The position numbers and the translations under genes were made by a program. This document shows positions 54,567 through 64,000 of a DNA stretch of 64,000 bases, one piece after another. The stretch's first letter is position 1. Each line of letters opens with the position of its first letter. This DNA is from Hetaerina americana (taxonomy: Eukaryota > Arthropoda > Insecta > Odonata > Calopterygidae). The notes under the pieces are model-generated. The model was given only the letters and a program-made list of their open reading frames with translations, was not told the origin of the DNA and did no database searches. Location of the stretch: the NCBI GenBank assembly GCA_022747635.1, contig JAKTNV010000009.1, positions 3,246,564 to 3,310,563 of the forward strand, in the 5' to 3' direction.

Positions 54567-56875
54567 TGTCCCTCCCCGGACTACAACCTTGACGTGGTGG
54601 AAGGCCTTGTGCGTTCCGATGACCCCTAGAGCTGTACAGGCGGGAGTAATAATAATTGCTCCTGGTAGGATCACCCATGCCAGATAGGTTGAAGGTTAGG
54701 AGCCAGATGAAAGGTAGTCCACGCAGCGTCTGTTCCTCAGGGAGGCGGCTGCAATGGCGTCTGACCCCAGTGGGGCGGCCGGTAAGTGATGGTGTCACGT
54801 TAAAAACACTATTGAGGAAGGCATCGGGAAACCACCTCAATTATCATTCCCAAGAAAAATATGATGGACTATACAGATATTTTGAGTCCTGGCAACTACG
54901 GGGCTCGGTCCAATCGGCCGTGTGTCGTGCCCGGCAGCGGGGGAGGCAAGGCTTCCGCGGTCGTCATCCCACGAAACCCTTGCAAGGAAAAACCAGCAGC
55001 AGCAGGACAGAAGACGCAGTAGAAGAAGACAAAATTAGTTAGAATAGGAACGTGGAATTTTAGGACAATGATGGGGACAGTGTAATTGGAGAATGTTAAG
55101 CGAGAGATGAAAAGGGGAAAAATAGATATTTTGGGTCTATGCGAGGTGAGATGGAAGGATAGCGGGGATTACTGGAGTGATAATTAAAGAATAATATACA
55201 GTGATGGGGACGAGAGGCAAAGAGGGGTTGCCATAGTATCATATAAACAGGTAGGAAGAAGCGTAGTCAACATAGAGCATGTAACGGATCGACTTTTACT
55301 AATAAAGCTAAAAGCAGAACCGACGAAATTGGCTATTATTCAGGTATACCTGTACATGCCACTGAGCAACAATAAGGAAGAAGTGGAGCGTCCGTTTGAA
55401 AAAGATAAGGCAGGGGCAGCGGGTAAGAAAATTGAATGTAGAAGCATTAAATGGTTTGAAAAGGAAGGAGTACAAACAGGACGTAGACGAAATCATGGAG
55501 GATGGTAAAGAGCTAAATACTATCGAAGAAAAATAGGAGATTATCAAGAAAGGGTTGTCGAAAGCCGCCAAAGACACTATTCGAACCGTTAACGCTTAAA
55601 GGACTAGGAAATCATGGATCACGGATGAGATGATTACAAAGATGGATGAGCGGATAAAATGGAAGAATATAAATACAGAATTAGGCTAAATGAAGTACAA
55701 AATATTAAACAATAAATTGAGACGGGAACCAATAAAGAAAAACAAGCATGGTGGAAGACGAAGTGCGAGGATATGGAAAGTCTGCAGAAGAAGGGTGAAA
55801 TCGGTTGTGATCGCAGTACAGCAAAGTTAAATCGTTATCGGGAAGTAAGAAATGAAGATCAACGATAGCAGTTAGAAATAAGGCGGGTAAGGTAATAGTT
55901 GACGCAGGAAAGATCCAAAAGAGATGGAAGGAGTATATAGAAGAACTGTTTAGTATGGAACTTAGACCAACAAAGCAAGACGTTGAAAAAGAATAGGACG
56001 TAGGGAAAGACAGCTAGAGTCCAGGCATACTCGACGATAAGAGAGAAAGGGCATTAAGGGAGATGAAACAAAATATGGCCGTGGGGGTGGATAACACTTC
56101 CGTGGAACTATAGAAATGCTAAGGAAAATGTGGGAGGAAGAGGCTATATGGGCTGATTCGTAGTATTTATGAGGAAACAATCTGGCCGGAAGACTTTGTG
56201 AGATCCGTTTTAGTTCCCATTCCGAAAAAGGTAAAGCTACATCATGTGAGGACTAGAAGAAGATAAGTTTAATATCCCACGCAGCTAAAGTTGTTCTCAG
56301 GATCATAAACAAAAGGATAGAGAGTAGGGAAAATGATTACTTATGGGATGATTAGTTCGTGTTTATGAAGGGGAGAGGTACGCGTGATGCAATTGCAGTA
56401 ATGAGATTATTAATCGAAAGGAATATAGAACACAACCAAGATGTATTTGCCTGTTTCGTAGATTTCGAAAAATCGTTTGATAGAGTGAATTGGGAAAAAC
56501 TAATGAGTGTTCTGCAGAAAATAGGAGTAGATAGGAGGGAAAGGAGGCTAATCCGTAACCTGTACATGTCTCAGACTGCTCAGGTGCGGGTGGGAAACGG
56601 GTGGTCCGGATGGGCAGTAATAGGAAGGGGTGTAAAGCAAGGTTGCCCATTATCACCGTTGCTGTTCAACCTGTATGCAGAGGAAATGAGTAAAGAGGCA
56701 TGGGAAGAACTCGAGGTAGGACTGAAAGTGGGCGGGGAATTCGTAAAATCAGTTAGGTTTGCTGATGACCAAGCCTTAGTTTGTCAGTCAGCCAAGGGGC
56801 TGCAAGGAATGCTGAGTGAATTGGAAATTCAGTGTGACAGGTATGGGATGAAAATCAATTTATATTACATAAATA
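54567..56875 (+). mobile_element. RTE-like LINE with 5' leader, internally deleted and 3'-truncated (copy 3)
   Basis: A structured leader (CCCCGGACTACAACCTTGAC GTGGTGGAAGGCC, later GCTCCTGGTAGGATCACCCA TG) precedes the ORF. Endonuclease start: RIGTWNFRTMMGTV near 55040, KIDILGLCEVRWKDSGDYWS near 55120, AIIQVY near 55335. A deletion then removes the DWN region and joins NNKEEVE to the linker GAAGKKIECRSIKWFEKEG. RT follows at 56359. The copy stops at 56875 in the RT thumb. It retains the 5' part that copies 1 and 2 lack. Inactive. Confidence 0.9.
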
Positions 56876-56877
56876 TT
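56359..56877 (+). pseudogene. RTE-like reverse transcriptase, open part with intact FADD
   Basis: About 173 codons of an open frame: GRGTRDAIAVMRLLIERNIE (RT motif 2-like), CFVDFEKSFDRVNW (motif A with catalytic Asp), GRGVKQGCPLSPLLFNLYAE (motif B), VKSVRFADDQALVCQSAKGL (motif C with FADD), then ELEIQCDRYGMKINL before running into unrelated AT-rich DNA. All three RT Asp residues are present, but there is no EN or C-terminal domain in frame. Confidence 0.9.
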
Positions 56878-56904
56878 ATATATATTTATATTATATATAT
56901 AATA

Positions 56905-57930
56905 TAAAAACACGGATGTAGATTTTTAGAATATTGAGACACAAAGAAGGATACTCACAATGTGTTATTTGACGTTTCGACAGCAAGGCTGTCGTCTTCA
57001 GAATGGCGTTCTCGGGGAAGAGCGGAGAGGATGTGCGGGGGAGAGGTGGGGGAAGGAGAGGTAAAGGGACCAATAGGAAATGAACAAGGGGGTGGGGGGA
57101 ATGCATTCAGTGGGCTTGGTTCAGCCCGGGCGATTTAAATGACTGGGCCACCTAAATATGCACCATCTCGCGGGTTCTCACCTCTATTATAATAGCAGTT
57201 TTGCGAAGGATTTCAATCACCGAAACGGAGAAGCAGTCGTCAAATATTGGTTGTGGGAAGCGGTGTGAGTAGGGATGGGATAATTAAGAAAGGTGGGAGA
57301 TTTGGTGGAATATCGGTGGTTATTCATGCGGAGGGAAAGTGTGGTCGTGCATTCGCCCACGTAGAAGGCAGGGCAGAAGTTACAGGAGAGGCGATATATA
57401 ATATTTTTTGAGGTACAGGTGGCGAGCGGTTGGGAGTTGGTACTGAGTGAGGGGACAGCATTTGCAGCATGGGCGGTTGCATGGTGCGGAGAGGGGAGGG
57501 GGAGAGACGAAGGTGCTTGCAGTTGGTTTGGTGGACTTGAAGATGTCTCGCAAGTTCGACGGGCGTTTAAACGAAACAGAGGGTCAGTGTGGGGATAAAA
57601 GTGATGTGGACTGAGTGTTATTAATAATTGGGAAGAGGTCACGGATTAAATGTTTAATTTTTTGTGTTCCGGGGAAGAAAGTAGTGATAAGATTAGGTCA
57701 TTTTGGGCGGTTTGGTTTGGGGAGGGGAGTGTATTCGATTGACGGTTTGAGGATTTCACTATTTAGTAGTTTTTCAGGGTACCCACATTTCCTGACAGAG
57801 TCATGTAGCTGGTCCAAGTATTTCTGTTGGGAGGGGGTGTTGTTGCAGAGACGGAAGCCACGGATAGAGAGTGAGAATGTGATGGAGCGCTTTGTATGAG
57901 TTGGATGGCAGCTGTCGAAATATATCTATA
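56905..57930 (-). mobile_element. Penelope-like element (family B), RT end, GIY-YIG and 3' region
   Basis: Minus strand. 57920-57640 holds, with shifts, LDQLHDSVRKCGYPEKLLNS and PNLITTFFPGTQKIKHLIRD LF, the end of the RT region. 57642-57217 contains the linker and GIY-YIG nuclease. The 3' part includes CTGAAGACGACAGCCTTGCT GTCGAAACGTC (57002-56972) and ends near 56905 with CATCCGTG, beside a TA-rich strip that also ends the RTE copy. 5'-truncated, with frameshifts before the nuclease. Confidence 0.85.
57217..57642 (-). pseudogene. Penelope-like GIY-YIG endonuclease domain (family B)
   Basis: 141 codons. Residues 17-36 FYPHTDPLFRLNARRTCETS, then a His/Cys-poor version of the linker (ATAHAANAVPS against NRPRCETCP in family A). 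Residues 80-112 NIIYRLSCNFCPAFYVGECT with YVG for YIG and LSLRMNNHRYS with the conserved Arg. Linker Cys residues lie in another frame (CNRPCCKCC), showing a local frameshift pair. The nuclease core is open, but the preceding RT is not. Confidence 0.85.
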
Positions 57931-57934
57931 CATA

Positions 57935-58260
57935 TGATTTCCTCGGAGTAACACAGAAGTGTTGAATAAAAAACTTGACAGCAATAAGCAATTAAAGAAC
58001 ACATAAAAAGATCACTCACACGTTATTTCTAGATCATTTCGACGGAATTCAACTCCGTCTTCATCGGAAGAAATAGTTGTAACGACTGCTGGAATAGTAG
58101 TGGTGCGGGGTGCGAGAGATAGGGAAGGGGGGCAGGGGAAGGGGAGAACGGGAGGCGGAGGAGGGGTGAGAGGAATGGTTGGGGGAGGGGAAAGGGAGAG
58201 GAGAGGCTAGAGAGGAGCGGAGATAGGGAAGGAGGGAGAGGGAAGGGGTGGAATTGACAC
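57935..58260 (-). mobile_element. Penelope-like element (family C) 3' region
   Basis: Minus strand: pyrimidine-rich UTR (58260-58090), GATGAAGACGGAGTTGAATT CCGTCGAAATG (58067-58037), then AATAACGTGTGAGTGATCTT TTTATGTG, the same motif order as families A and B. No coding part remains. It abuts the 5' end of the family B copy on the same strand. Confidence 0.65.
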
Positions 58261-59004
58261 AAAATCGGAAAAGAAAACAATCTGCTAACCACAACTGTTG
58301 CGACATCCGAGACTCAGGTTTCAACGTACAAAGTCTTGATCAAGACTCCGCAAGTCGAAACAAAGGCCACGCACACCAAAACTCATGCGGAAAAACAAAT
58401 TATTCACCTCTCCGATATGCATCGCTTCTACAAAGTGACAACTTGGACCATTCTCATCAGTGAACGACATTGAGGCCCAGGTGCTGATAGGCCATACAGG
58501 GCCAAATGAATGCCATTTCAAGAGTTTATAATTCTATATGGTTATCGGATGTGGGAAGGGAGGCTAGGACGGAAACATTGTAGCACTGGTTGAAGGGGGT
58601 TTTATGATGGGAAGCATGTTTAGGGAAGGGGAGACCCGCGGACGGGGAGGAGGGATTGCACGAGGCGCGGTGGTTGTTAACCCTAAGGTTCAGGGGTGTG
58701 GAACATTGGCCTATGTTAAAGGACGGGCAGAGTTTAAAGGTCAGAAGATAAACAACATTCTTGGAAGTGCAGGAGGAGTGAGGGAAGGGCGGAAGAAAGT
58801 TAAAAGGTGGGGTGAAGTGGTGAAAATATGGCAGGTTTTACATCTTCGTCAATCACATGGAGTGGGTATGGCCCAACAGCATCCGGGTCTCAGTGTCGTT
58901 CACTTATGAGCATGGTCTGAATTTTCACTTTGTGGAAGCGAAATTATCAGAAATTTTCAGTGTTCTTTTTAGGTGCACTTATATTTTTTGTTGCTGTCCA
59001 ACAT
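58261..59004. other. Unassigned DNA with a related motif
   Basis: CTTGATCAAGACTCCGCAAG TCGAAACAAAG at 58334-58364 resembles the Penelope tail motif in plus orientation, but no wider similarity was found. The rest is G-rich or mixed with no frame of note. Confidence 0.35.
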
Positions 59005-59006
59005 TT

Positions 59007-59063
<57 letters not shown>

Positions 59064-59202
59064 TATATACACATATATATATACATATATACATATATAT
59101 ATACATATATGCATATATATACATATATGCATATATATACACATATATATATACATATATACATATATATATATACATATATGCATATATATACATATAT
59201 GC

Positions 59203-59255
<53 letters not shown>
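59005..59255. repeat. Compound (TA)n/(CA) microsatellite, 250 bp
   Basis: The longest TA array in the window, with a higher-order pattern of ATACATATATGCATATATAC units repeated in its middle (about 59090-59215). It directly precedes a SINE head. Confidence 0.95.
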
Positions 59256-59514
59256 GGTCGCGGTAGTCCAGTGGGTAGAGCGTTGGACTGCTGACCGGAG
59301 GGTCCCGGGTCACCTGGGCACCTGCAGCTCCACCCAAGCTATTTGATTTTTAGGGTACCAGATATTCCTGTGAAACCATAACCGGCAGAGGGAAAGGAAC
59401 TGGCCCCCCTCCCTTGATGTGTGAATTTCACACGCCGTCGGGCTTAATACTTGGTGAACTCTACCATCACCTACAAAACCGATTTTCGGGTTGATTACTG
59501 TGTTTATGTTTAAA
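59256..59514 (+). mobile_element. tRNA-derived SINE, family V, full-length copy inside (TA)n
   Basis: GGGTCGCGGTAGTCCAGTGG head with A box, GGAGGGTCCCGGGT then a short deletion where the B box GTTCGAATCCC would be, body CACCTGGGCACCTGCAGCTC, CCAAGCTATTTGATTTTTAG GGTACCAG, TGATGTGTGAATTTCACACG CC, GTTGATTACTGTGTTTATG, then TTTAAA(TA)n. Loss of part of the B box would weaken Pol III transcription. Confidence 0.85.
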
Positions 59515-59570
59515 TATATATATATATATATATTTATTTATTTATATATATACATATATATACATACATA
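59515..59570. repeat. (TA)n microsatellite with TTTA units
   Basis: About 56 bp, forming the tail side of the SINE and abutting the mariner relic. Confidence 0.95.
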
Positions 59571-60510
59571 TACGCAACAGAGTCGAATCGGCGCCCTTTC
59601 AAGGTTGATTATAATTTTGGAAACCAAGAAAGGTCTGATGGAGCCACGTCTGAAGAGTAGGGTGGCCGCGGGATAGCGGAAGTTCCGGTTCTGGCGAAAA
59701 ACTCTGTCACGATCAGCGCCGCGTGAGCCGGCGCGTCATCGTGGTGGAAACGCCATGCATTGTTGACCTCGAGGGACATAATCGTAATGAATTAACCCTT
59801 GCCAATCGAAGAAACACACCAGCATGACCTTCACATTGTACCCGGACATGCGAGCTTTCTTTGCTCGCGGAGAATGAGGACCTTTCCACTGAGCGGACTG
59901 GGCCTTTGTCTCAGCATCAACACTGTAAACCCAGGTTTCGTCTCCGGTTATGACGGTTTTAAGAAACTCTGGGTCGGCATTGGCTCGATCCAGGAGTTCC
60001 TGGCAAATTTCCACAGGTTTTTATCTCTGTTCATCAGTCAGCACCCGCGGGATGAATTATGATGTGACGCGCGTCATGTCTAAAATGTCCGTCAAAATTG
60101 TCTGACGGGATCCAAAACTAATGTTCACTTCCTCGGCTATCTCCGTAACAGTTAAACGGCGATTTGCCCGCACCACGTAGTTCACAAAAAGTTGACATGG
60201 CTGGGGTCTGTCGAAGTTGAAGGCTGCCCCGTTCACAAATCTTCATCTGTCAAGATTCTGCCCGATTAAAAACGACTGCACCAGTCAAAATACTAGCTTC
60301 GACTTATAGCTCCATTAACAAATGCTTGCTGAACCATTACAAATGTCTCCGTTGCACTTTTGCCAAGTTTGAAACAAAATTTTCCGCACACACGCTGTTC
60401 CTCTGGCTCCTTCATTGCTGCCGTTGCACGCGGATACGAACAGTTTAAGACACGTACCCTTGCTGCTGCGTGACGACTCGACGTAAATAAACGCAACACC
60501 TCTCGTTTTA
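59571..60510 (-). mobile_element. Mariner relic, long but frameshifted
   Basis: Minus strand from 60450: EEQRVCGKFCFKLGKSATET FVMVQQAF (HTH 1), QLFVNYVVRANRRLTVTEIA EEVNISFGSRQTILTDIL (HTH 2, 60190-60080), FIPRVLTDEQR, then an open part (60014-59760) with VEICQELLDRANADPEFLKT VITGDETWVYSVDAETKAQS (first Asp), KVMLVCFFDWQGLIHYDYVP. After a deletion of the second Asp region come RPPYSSDVAPSD (third Asp region, in frame at 59672-59637) and STLKGRRFDS. It ends at a (TA)n array. TIRs not identified. Confidence 0.85.
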
Positions 60511-60514
60511 GTCG

Positions 60515-61555
60515 TCAGATGTGTCGCTAGTAGGCGCTATGTGCCTCGTCCGTTGACCGATTTGCGCAGAATAAAATCAGTCTGGTCTTTTTTTGATCAC
60601 GCCTTGGATACATTCAAACAAGAAATCACGCCATATGGCGAACAAATATTCATTCACATGCAATTACATATAAGGAAAAAGATAGGAACACGTATACTTT
60701 TCAACAATGCAAAATACATTGTACATATTTAGTCTCATTGATTTGAAATTTCACTCTCGTGGTTTGGTATCTCAGTTTACCTTGTATCCAAAGGCTATCA
60801 TAATTTTGTAGTACTGGACGTTTTTCAGATGCATTGAATTCAAAAACTGAAGCAAATCGGAGAGGTGCGGATCAGCTGTTAAAGCAAACATGTCGCCCCC
60901 GTTATTCACCTTTAGATATAGGGCGCAAAGCGGTTAATATCCAAATTTCAAGGAAATCACATTCCTCTAATAGAGGCACAAAATACGCAAACCTTACCGT
61001 TTACCTCTCCTAGTTCGATGAGATGACTTTAAAAAGGTCACGAAGGCACATAAAACGGCCAAATACGCAATTAACGGCGCTCGCCTCGATTTTGAATCAT
61101 TCTTTCGTTTCGAGCGCATCCTTTGAGACAAACGAGACATAGCCACGACCACACATCCCAAAATCCCTCCCCTCTTCTCTCCTCCCACCCCCCCTCCCCC
61201 CTCCGATGCGACAACTTTGCCATCTCCAGCGCCTTCCTATTCCATTTCCGCCCGGTAAATGCCCCCATCCCCCCGACAGGCCGGTGAACCCCTCGATGCA
61301 AACCTACCCTGAAATATGGCACTCCACCCCCGAATACCCCCATTCCAGCCTCCTTCATGCCTCTCCGCCACCATTCCCATTCCACCCCCATTTCCTTCCC
61401 ACCCCCCATAACTTCCTCAGCGCCACCTCCCCCCCCCCAACCATCCCTCCATTTCACGCGGATTTAAGGGAATGTGCCGACGACTTTGATTCCACGCCAC
61501 AGAAGGAAAGAGCCACGTGGCTTCAACATTCTCTATCCTTGCCTGGCTCATATCT
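60515..61555. other. Unassigned DNA
   Basis: 61140-61450 is C-rich with opposite-strand frames of 119 and 128 codons that are compositional. No element recognised. Confidence 0.4.
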
Positions 61556-61559
61556 CCTC

Positions 61560-62290
61560 CTTTAAACGGATAGCGAGGAAATGAAATGAGAAAGTAAAAG
61601 GGAGGTGTTGTTTTGCTCTAGATTGACCTTGTTCAAAATATGCCGCAAGTATTTGGGATCCTTCTCGGGAGAAAGTTTGGCAAAATGAATAAGATTGACT
61701 CAAGAAAAAAACCAAAAGACTTGTGAAAAATTGTTACAATAAGACGACGAATGCGACAGGTCTCTTGGGGGAATGAGGTTGGGATCCACTTGAGACGCAA
61801 AGAGAACAATCAACACTTGGCCTTTCAGAAAGGCCAAGTCAGAACAAACGAGTTAAACAATTAAATACTGAAGGAATGAATATGGGCCCACACTACTTGG
61901 GTAGATCAGACCACAGAGATAAAATAAAGGAGATCCAGTGCAGATAGATACAAATACTCGTTCTTTCCCCAGACAATCAGGAATCATAATAGTAAGAAAC
62001 CGAAGCCAACATAGAAATATTGAAGACATTCGATTCACAAGCCTAGACACGGTTAAACCATTGCGTAGACATAAGGTTTATCCGTAGGTGCATGTGTATG
62101 TTACTTGATAGTATTTGTATTTGCATGTGTGTAAGTTATATAGATTTTTGCATGAATATATACGCCTCCGTGGGCATAGATTGGCACGAATTTGTGTTTT
62201 GCACGTGAATGTATTCCCTTTTAAGTTTGGCGACCTAACCCCCACGCCACAGGCCCTTGCGGGCATTTTGAAGATGCATTGATTTCCTTT
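61560..62290 (+). mobile_element. CR1/L2-like LINE family B, C-terminus and 3' tail
   Basis: Colinear with 25740-26450: GAAATGAGAAAGTAAAAGGG AGGTGTTGTT, AATATGCCGCAAGTATTTGG GATCC, GGAATGAGGTTGGGATCCAC TTGAGA, CCCACACTACTTGGGTAGAT CAGACCACA, TACTCGTTCTTTCCCCAGAC AATCAGGAATC, and the tail GACCTAACCCCCACGCCACA GGCCCTTGCGGGCATTTTGA. Frames broken. It carries a 25-bp palindrome (61815-61839) absent from the other copies. Confidence 0.85.
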
Positions 62291-64000
62291 GACTTCTTTC
62301 GTCGAGTGGAATGCACAAAAGTCACATTTGAGAACACGATCTGATGGTGAGGAGACGAGGAAAGGAGGAAGGGTGGGTGGGTGGGTGTAACGGCTGCGAA
62401 GACCTCACGCCTCGCTCCGTAGTTCGGAGTCATTGGATGGGGAGAGTGCGCGCGGGCGTTAAAAACTCTTTGGGAAGCGTATGCTGCGGCAAAGGGTCGA
62501 AGGTCAATTTAGAGTCCAGCTAAATGGGTGCTGAGGTATTTTTGGGAGGGGAGCGAGAGTGAAGGTTGGGGTCACGGAAAATTAAGAAATAATGGGGAAA
62601 CGAACCCGCAATTTTTACAGAAAAATCTCAACCGCGCATTCACAGCTGTTGTTTTTATGGTGAAATCCTTTGACAAGCATAACTTCGACCCAATAGTCGT
62701 GCTACTAGGATTACCAACCGTAGACCATGCCTCATGCATAGGCTTAAGATGGACGCAATCCAGGGTAAATGCAAAGAAATTTAAAAATTAATGAAAAAGT
62801 AGGTGAATATTAGGCAATGCTACTATGCATTTACTTCGCAGTCATACATAGCCTAACCTCACTTTTAAATTGCTAAATAATTATAGTTTTGTGAATTCCC
62901 TATCCTTAACATAGTTTCTACAGTACAGTACACTACACATACAGTAAACTTCGATATCGTTTTCCTTACTGGGGAAAGTCTTTAGATATATGAGAATATT
63001 TTATTCTTGGCTTCCTAAGTCGCAGGTTTTATAGAGAACAACATTCTGGAATATGACATAAGCATTAACCAAACAGGGGGTATACCAACAGCTCTATTTC
63101 AGCGCAAATGTCAGACTACGTCTATACTATTGCAGAAACATCGCCATGGATACCATATGTCCGACCCCATGTGTGTACATTGCAATAGAAAGAATTTTCA
63201 TGAATGAATCTTATTTGTATATTACATATAATGTAGTTCCTGTTGATAAAAATCCCTTAGCTGATATTTGCCTTTCATGTACGACACCAATGATTCAGAT
63301 ATGCTGCCAGACATCGCTCGGTATAGCAGTGGTAATATTATTATTATTATTTGCATATCACTGCAATTGGGCTAATGGCCCGATTTCAACGCTCTAGTAA
63401 TGCACCCATATAATGCACAAATGGAAAAACATTAATGAAACAATTTGACTTTAAAAACAATGGCACTTAAAGATTCAACCGTACCTGTGCCATCACGGAG
63501 GTTCCATCGCCACAGTCCGTCCAATTCGAAGTCTCGACGGTGCAGAAAATTCGCAATGCCTGCCAGACGCCGTCCGCGCTCTTAATCCCCCAAAATCATT
63601 CCTGGTCGAGCCACCACCTAACTCATGCGGACGCCACGACCGCCTTATCATTCATCCCATTTCCATTCGCCCTCTTTCGAATTCGGAGTGGGGAGCGGGG
63701 GAAGGAAATGTTCCACCCCAACCGCCTTCGAAACCGCCGGCGCCAAGGATTTCGGAAAAGCCCTTCTCGCCCCGAATAAAACCCTTATTAGCCCCCACTC
63801 CGCGGATTTGGAGGGAAGTGGAGCGCGGGGTGTGGGAGAGGGGAGGATGGCGTTAAGTACGCGATCCATCCGTTGGCGCGGAGGGAGGGGGTTAATGTCT
63901 CCCTGGAAAATGTTCCCATGAACAAATCTATTTATCAAGAGGTGTAGGGAGTTGGGAGTTTGAATGGAGCGGAGAAGGGATGAACACGCCATCCCTTCAC
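62291..64000. other. Unassigned DNA to the window end
   Basis: AT-rich, with 63500-64000 more GC-rich. An 83-codon plus frame (63146-63397) encodes a hydrophobic stretch (GIAVVILLLLFAYH) but has no other sign of being a gene. No element recognised. Confidence 0.35.

Noticed and set aside
59090..59215. CRISPR-like or satellite array
   Set aside because: The repeating ATACATATATGC units are a higher-order pattern within a TA microsatellite, with no unique spacers.
59256..59330. Second tRNA gene
   Set aside because: The head of SINE V resembles a tRNA but the acceptor stem does not pair, the B box is damaged here, and the same body follows in other copies. The tRNA-like parts at 11470-11540, 15655-15724, 19500-19585 and 20040-20104 were rejected likewise.
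58857..59346. Tyr/Ile-rich frames of 97-145 codons
   Set aside because: They are translations of TA repeats (YIYIYI). The same applies at 20004-20298, 21217-21423, 43702-44064 and 54294-54687.

Overview
This is a gene-poor, repeat-dense stretch of a eukaryotic nuclear genome, most likely an arthropod. The call rests on the mix of several mariner families with D,D34D transposases, CR1/L2-like and RTE-like LINEs, Penelope-like elements with GIY-YIG endonucleases, tRNA-derived SINEs and many (TA)n arrays. I cannot fix the order or species. No protein-coding host gene can be supported. The only confident host gene is a tRNA-Val (anticodon TAC) at 16677-16749. Most long open frames are low-complexity purine/pyrimidine tracts or (TA)n arrays.

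Layout. 0-13 kb: LINE fragments, including a 2.45-kb minus-strand LINE (EN, RT and C-terminus) at 3640-6095. Also here are an internally deleted mariner with both TIRs (6952-7704), a second mariner relic, a foldback repeat (9232-9373), a 157-bp insert with a 17-bp target duplication, and a tRNA-derived SINE nested in a LINE with a 12-bp target duplication. 13-22 kb: mariner relic, (TA)n arrays carrying SINEs, the tRNA, a perfect 119-bp palindrome (18562-18680), a head-to-head SINE pair, and two Penelope-like copies joined head to head (20209-21358). 22-43 kb: LINE 3' ends of two families (A and B), five mariner remnants, GC-rich purine tracts and long unassigned stretches. 43-47 kb: a TG...CA element inside (TA)n with a duplicated CACGTG/CCAAT promoter module, TATA box, 205-codon frame and AATAAA signal, then a Penelope tail and an internally deleted RTE-like LINE. 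47-64 kb: unassigned DNA, a mariner deletion derivative, a nearly intact 1333-bp mariner with one homopolymer frameshift (52774-54106), a 5'-end-bearing RTE-like LINE, two more Penelope families, a SINE flanked by (TA)n, another mariner relic and a LINE B copy.

The parts relate as a transposon community. Autonomous-type coding remnants (mariner transposase, EN/RT, RT/GIY-YIG) sit beside short derivatives that could have used them: deletion-derived mariners sharing deletion sites, SINEs and foldbacks. The most interesting patterns are the two mariner subfamilies with shared deletion junctions, the inverted Penelope pair, the perfect palindrome, the duplicated-promoter element, and the tendency of (TA)n arrays to mark element ends.
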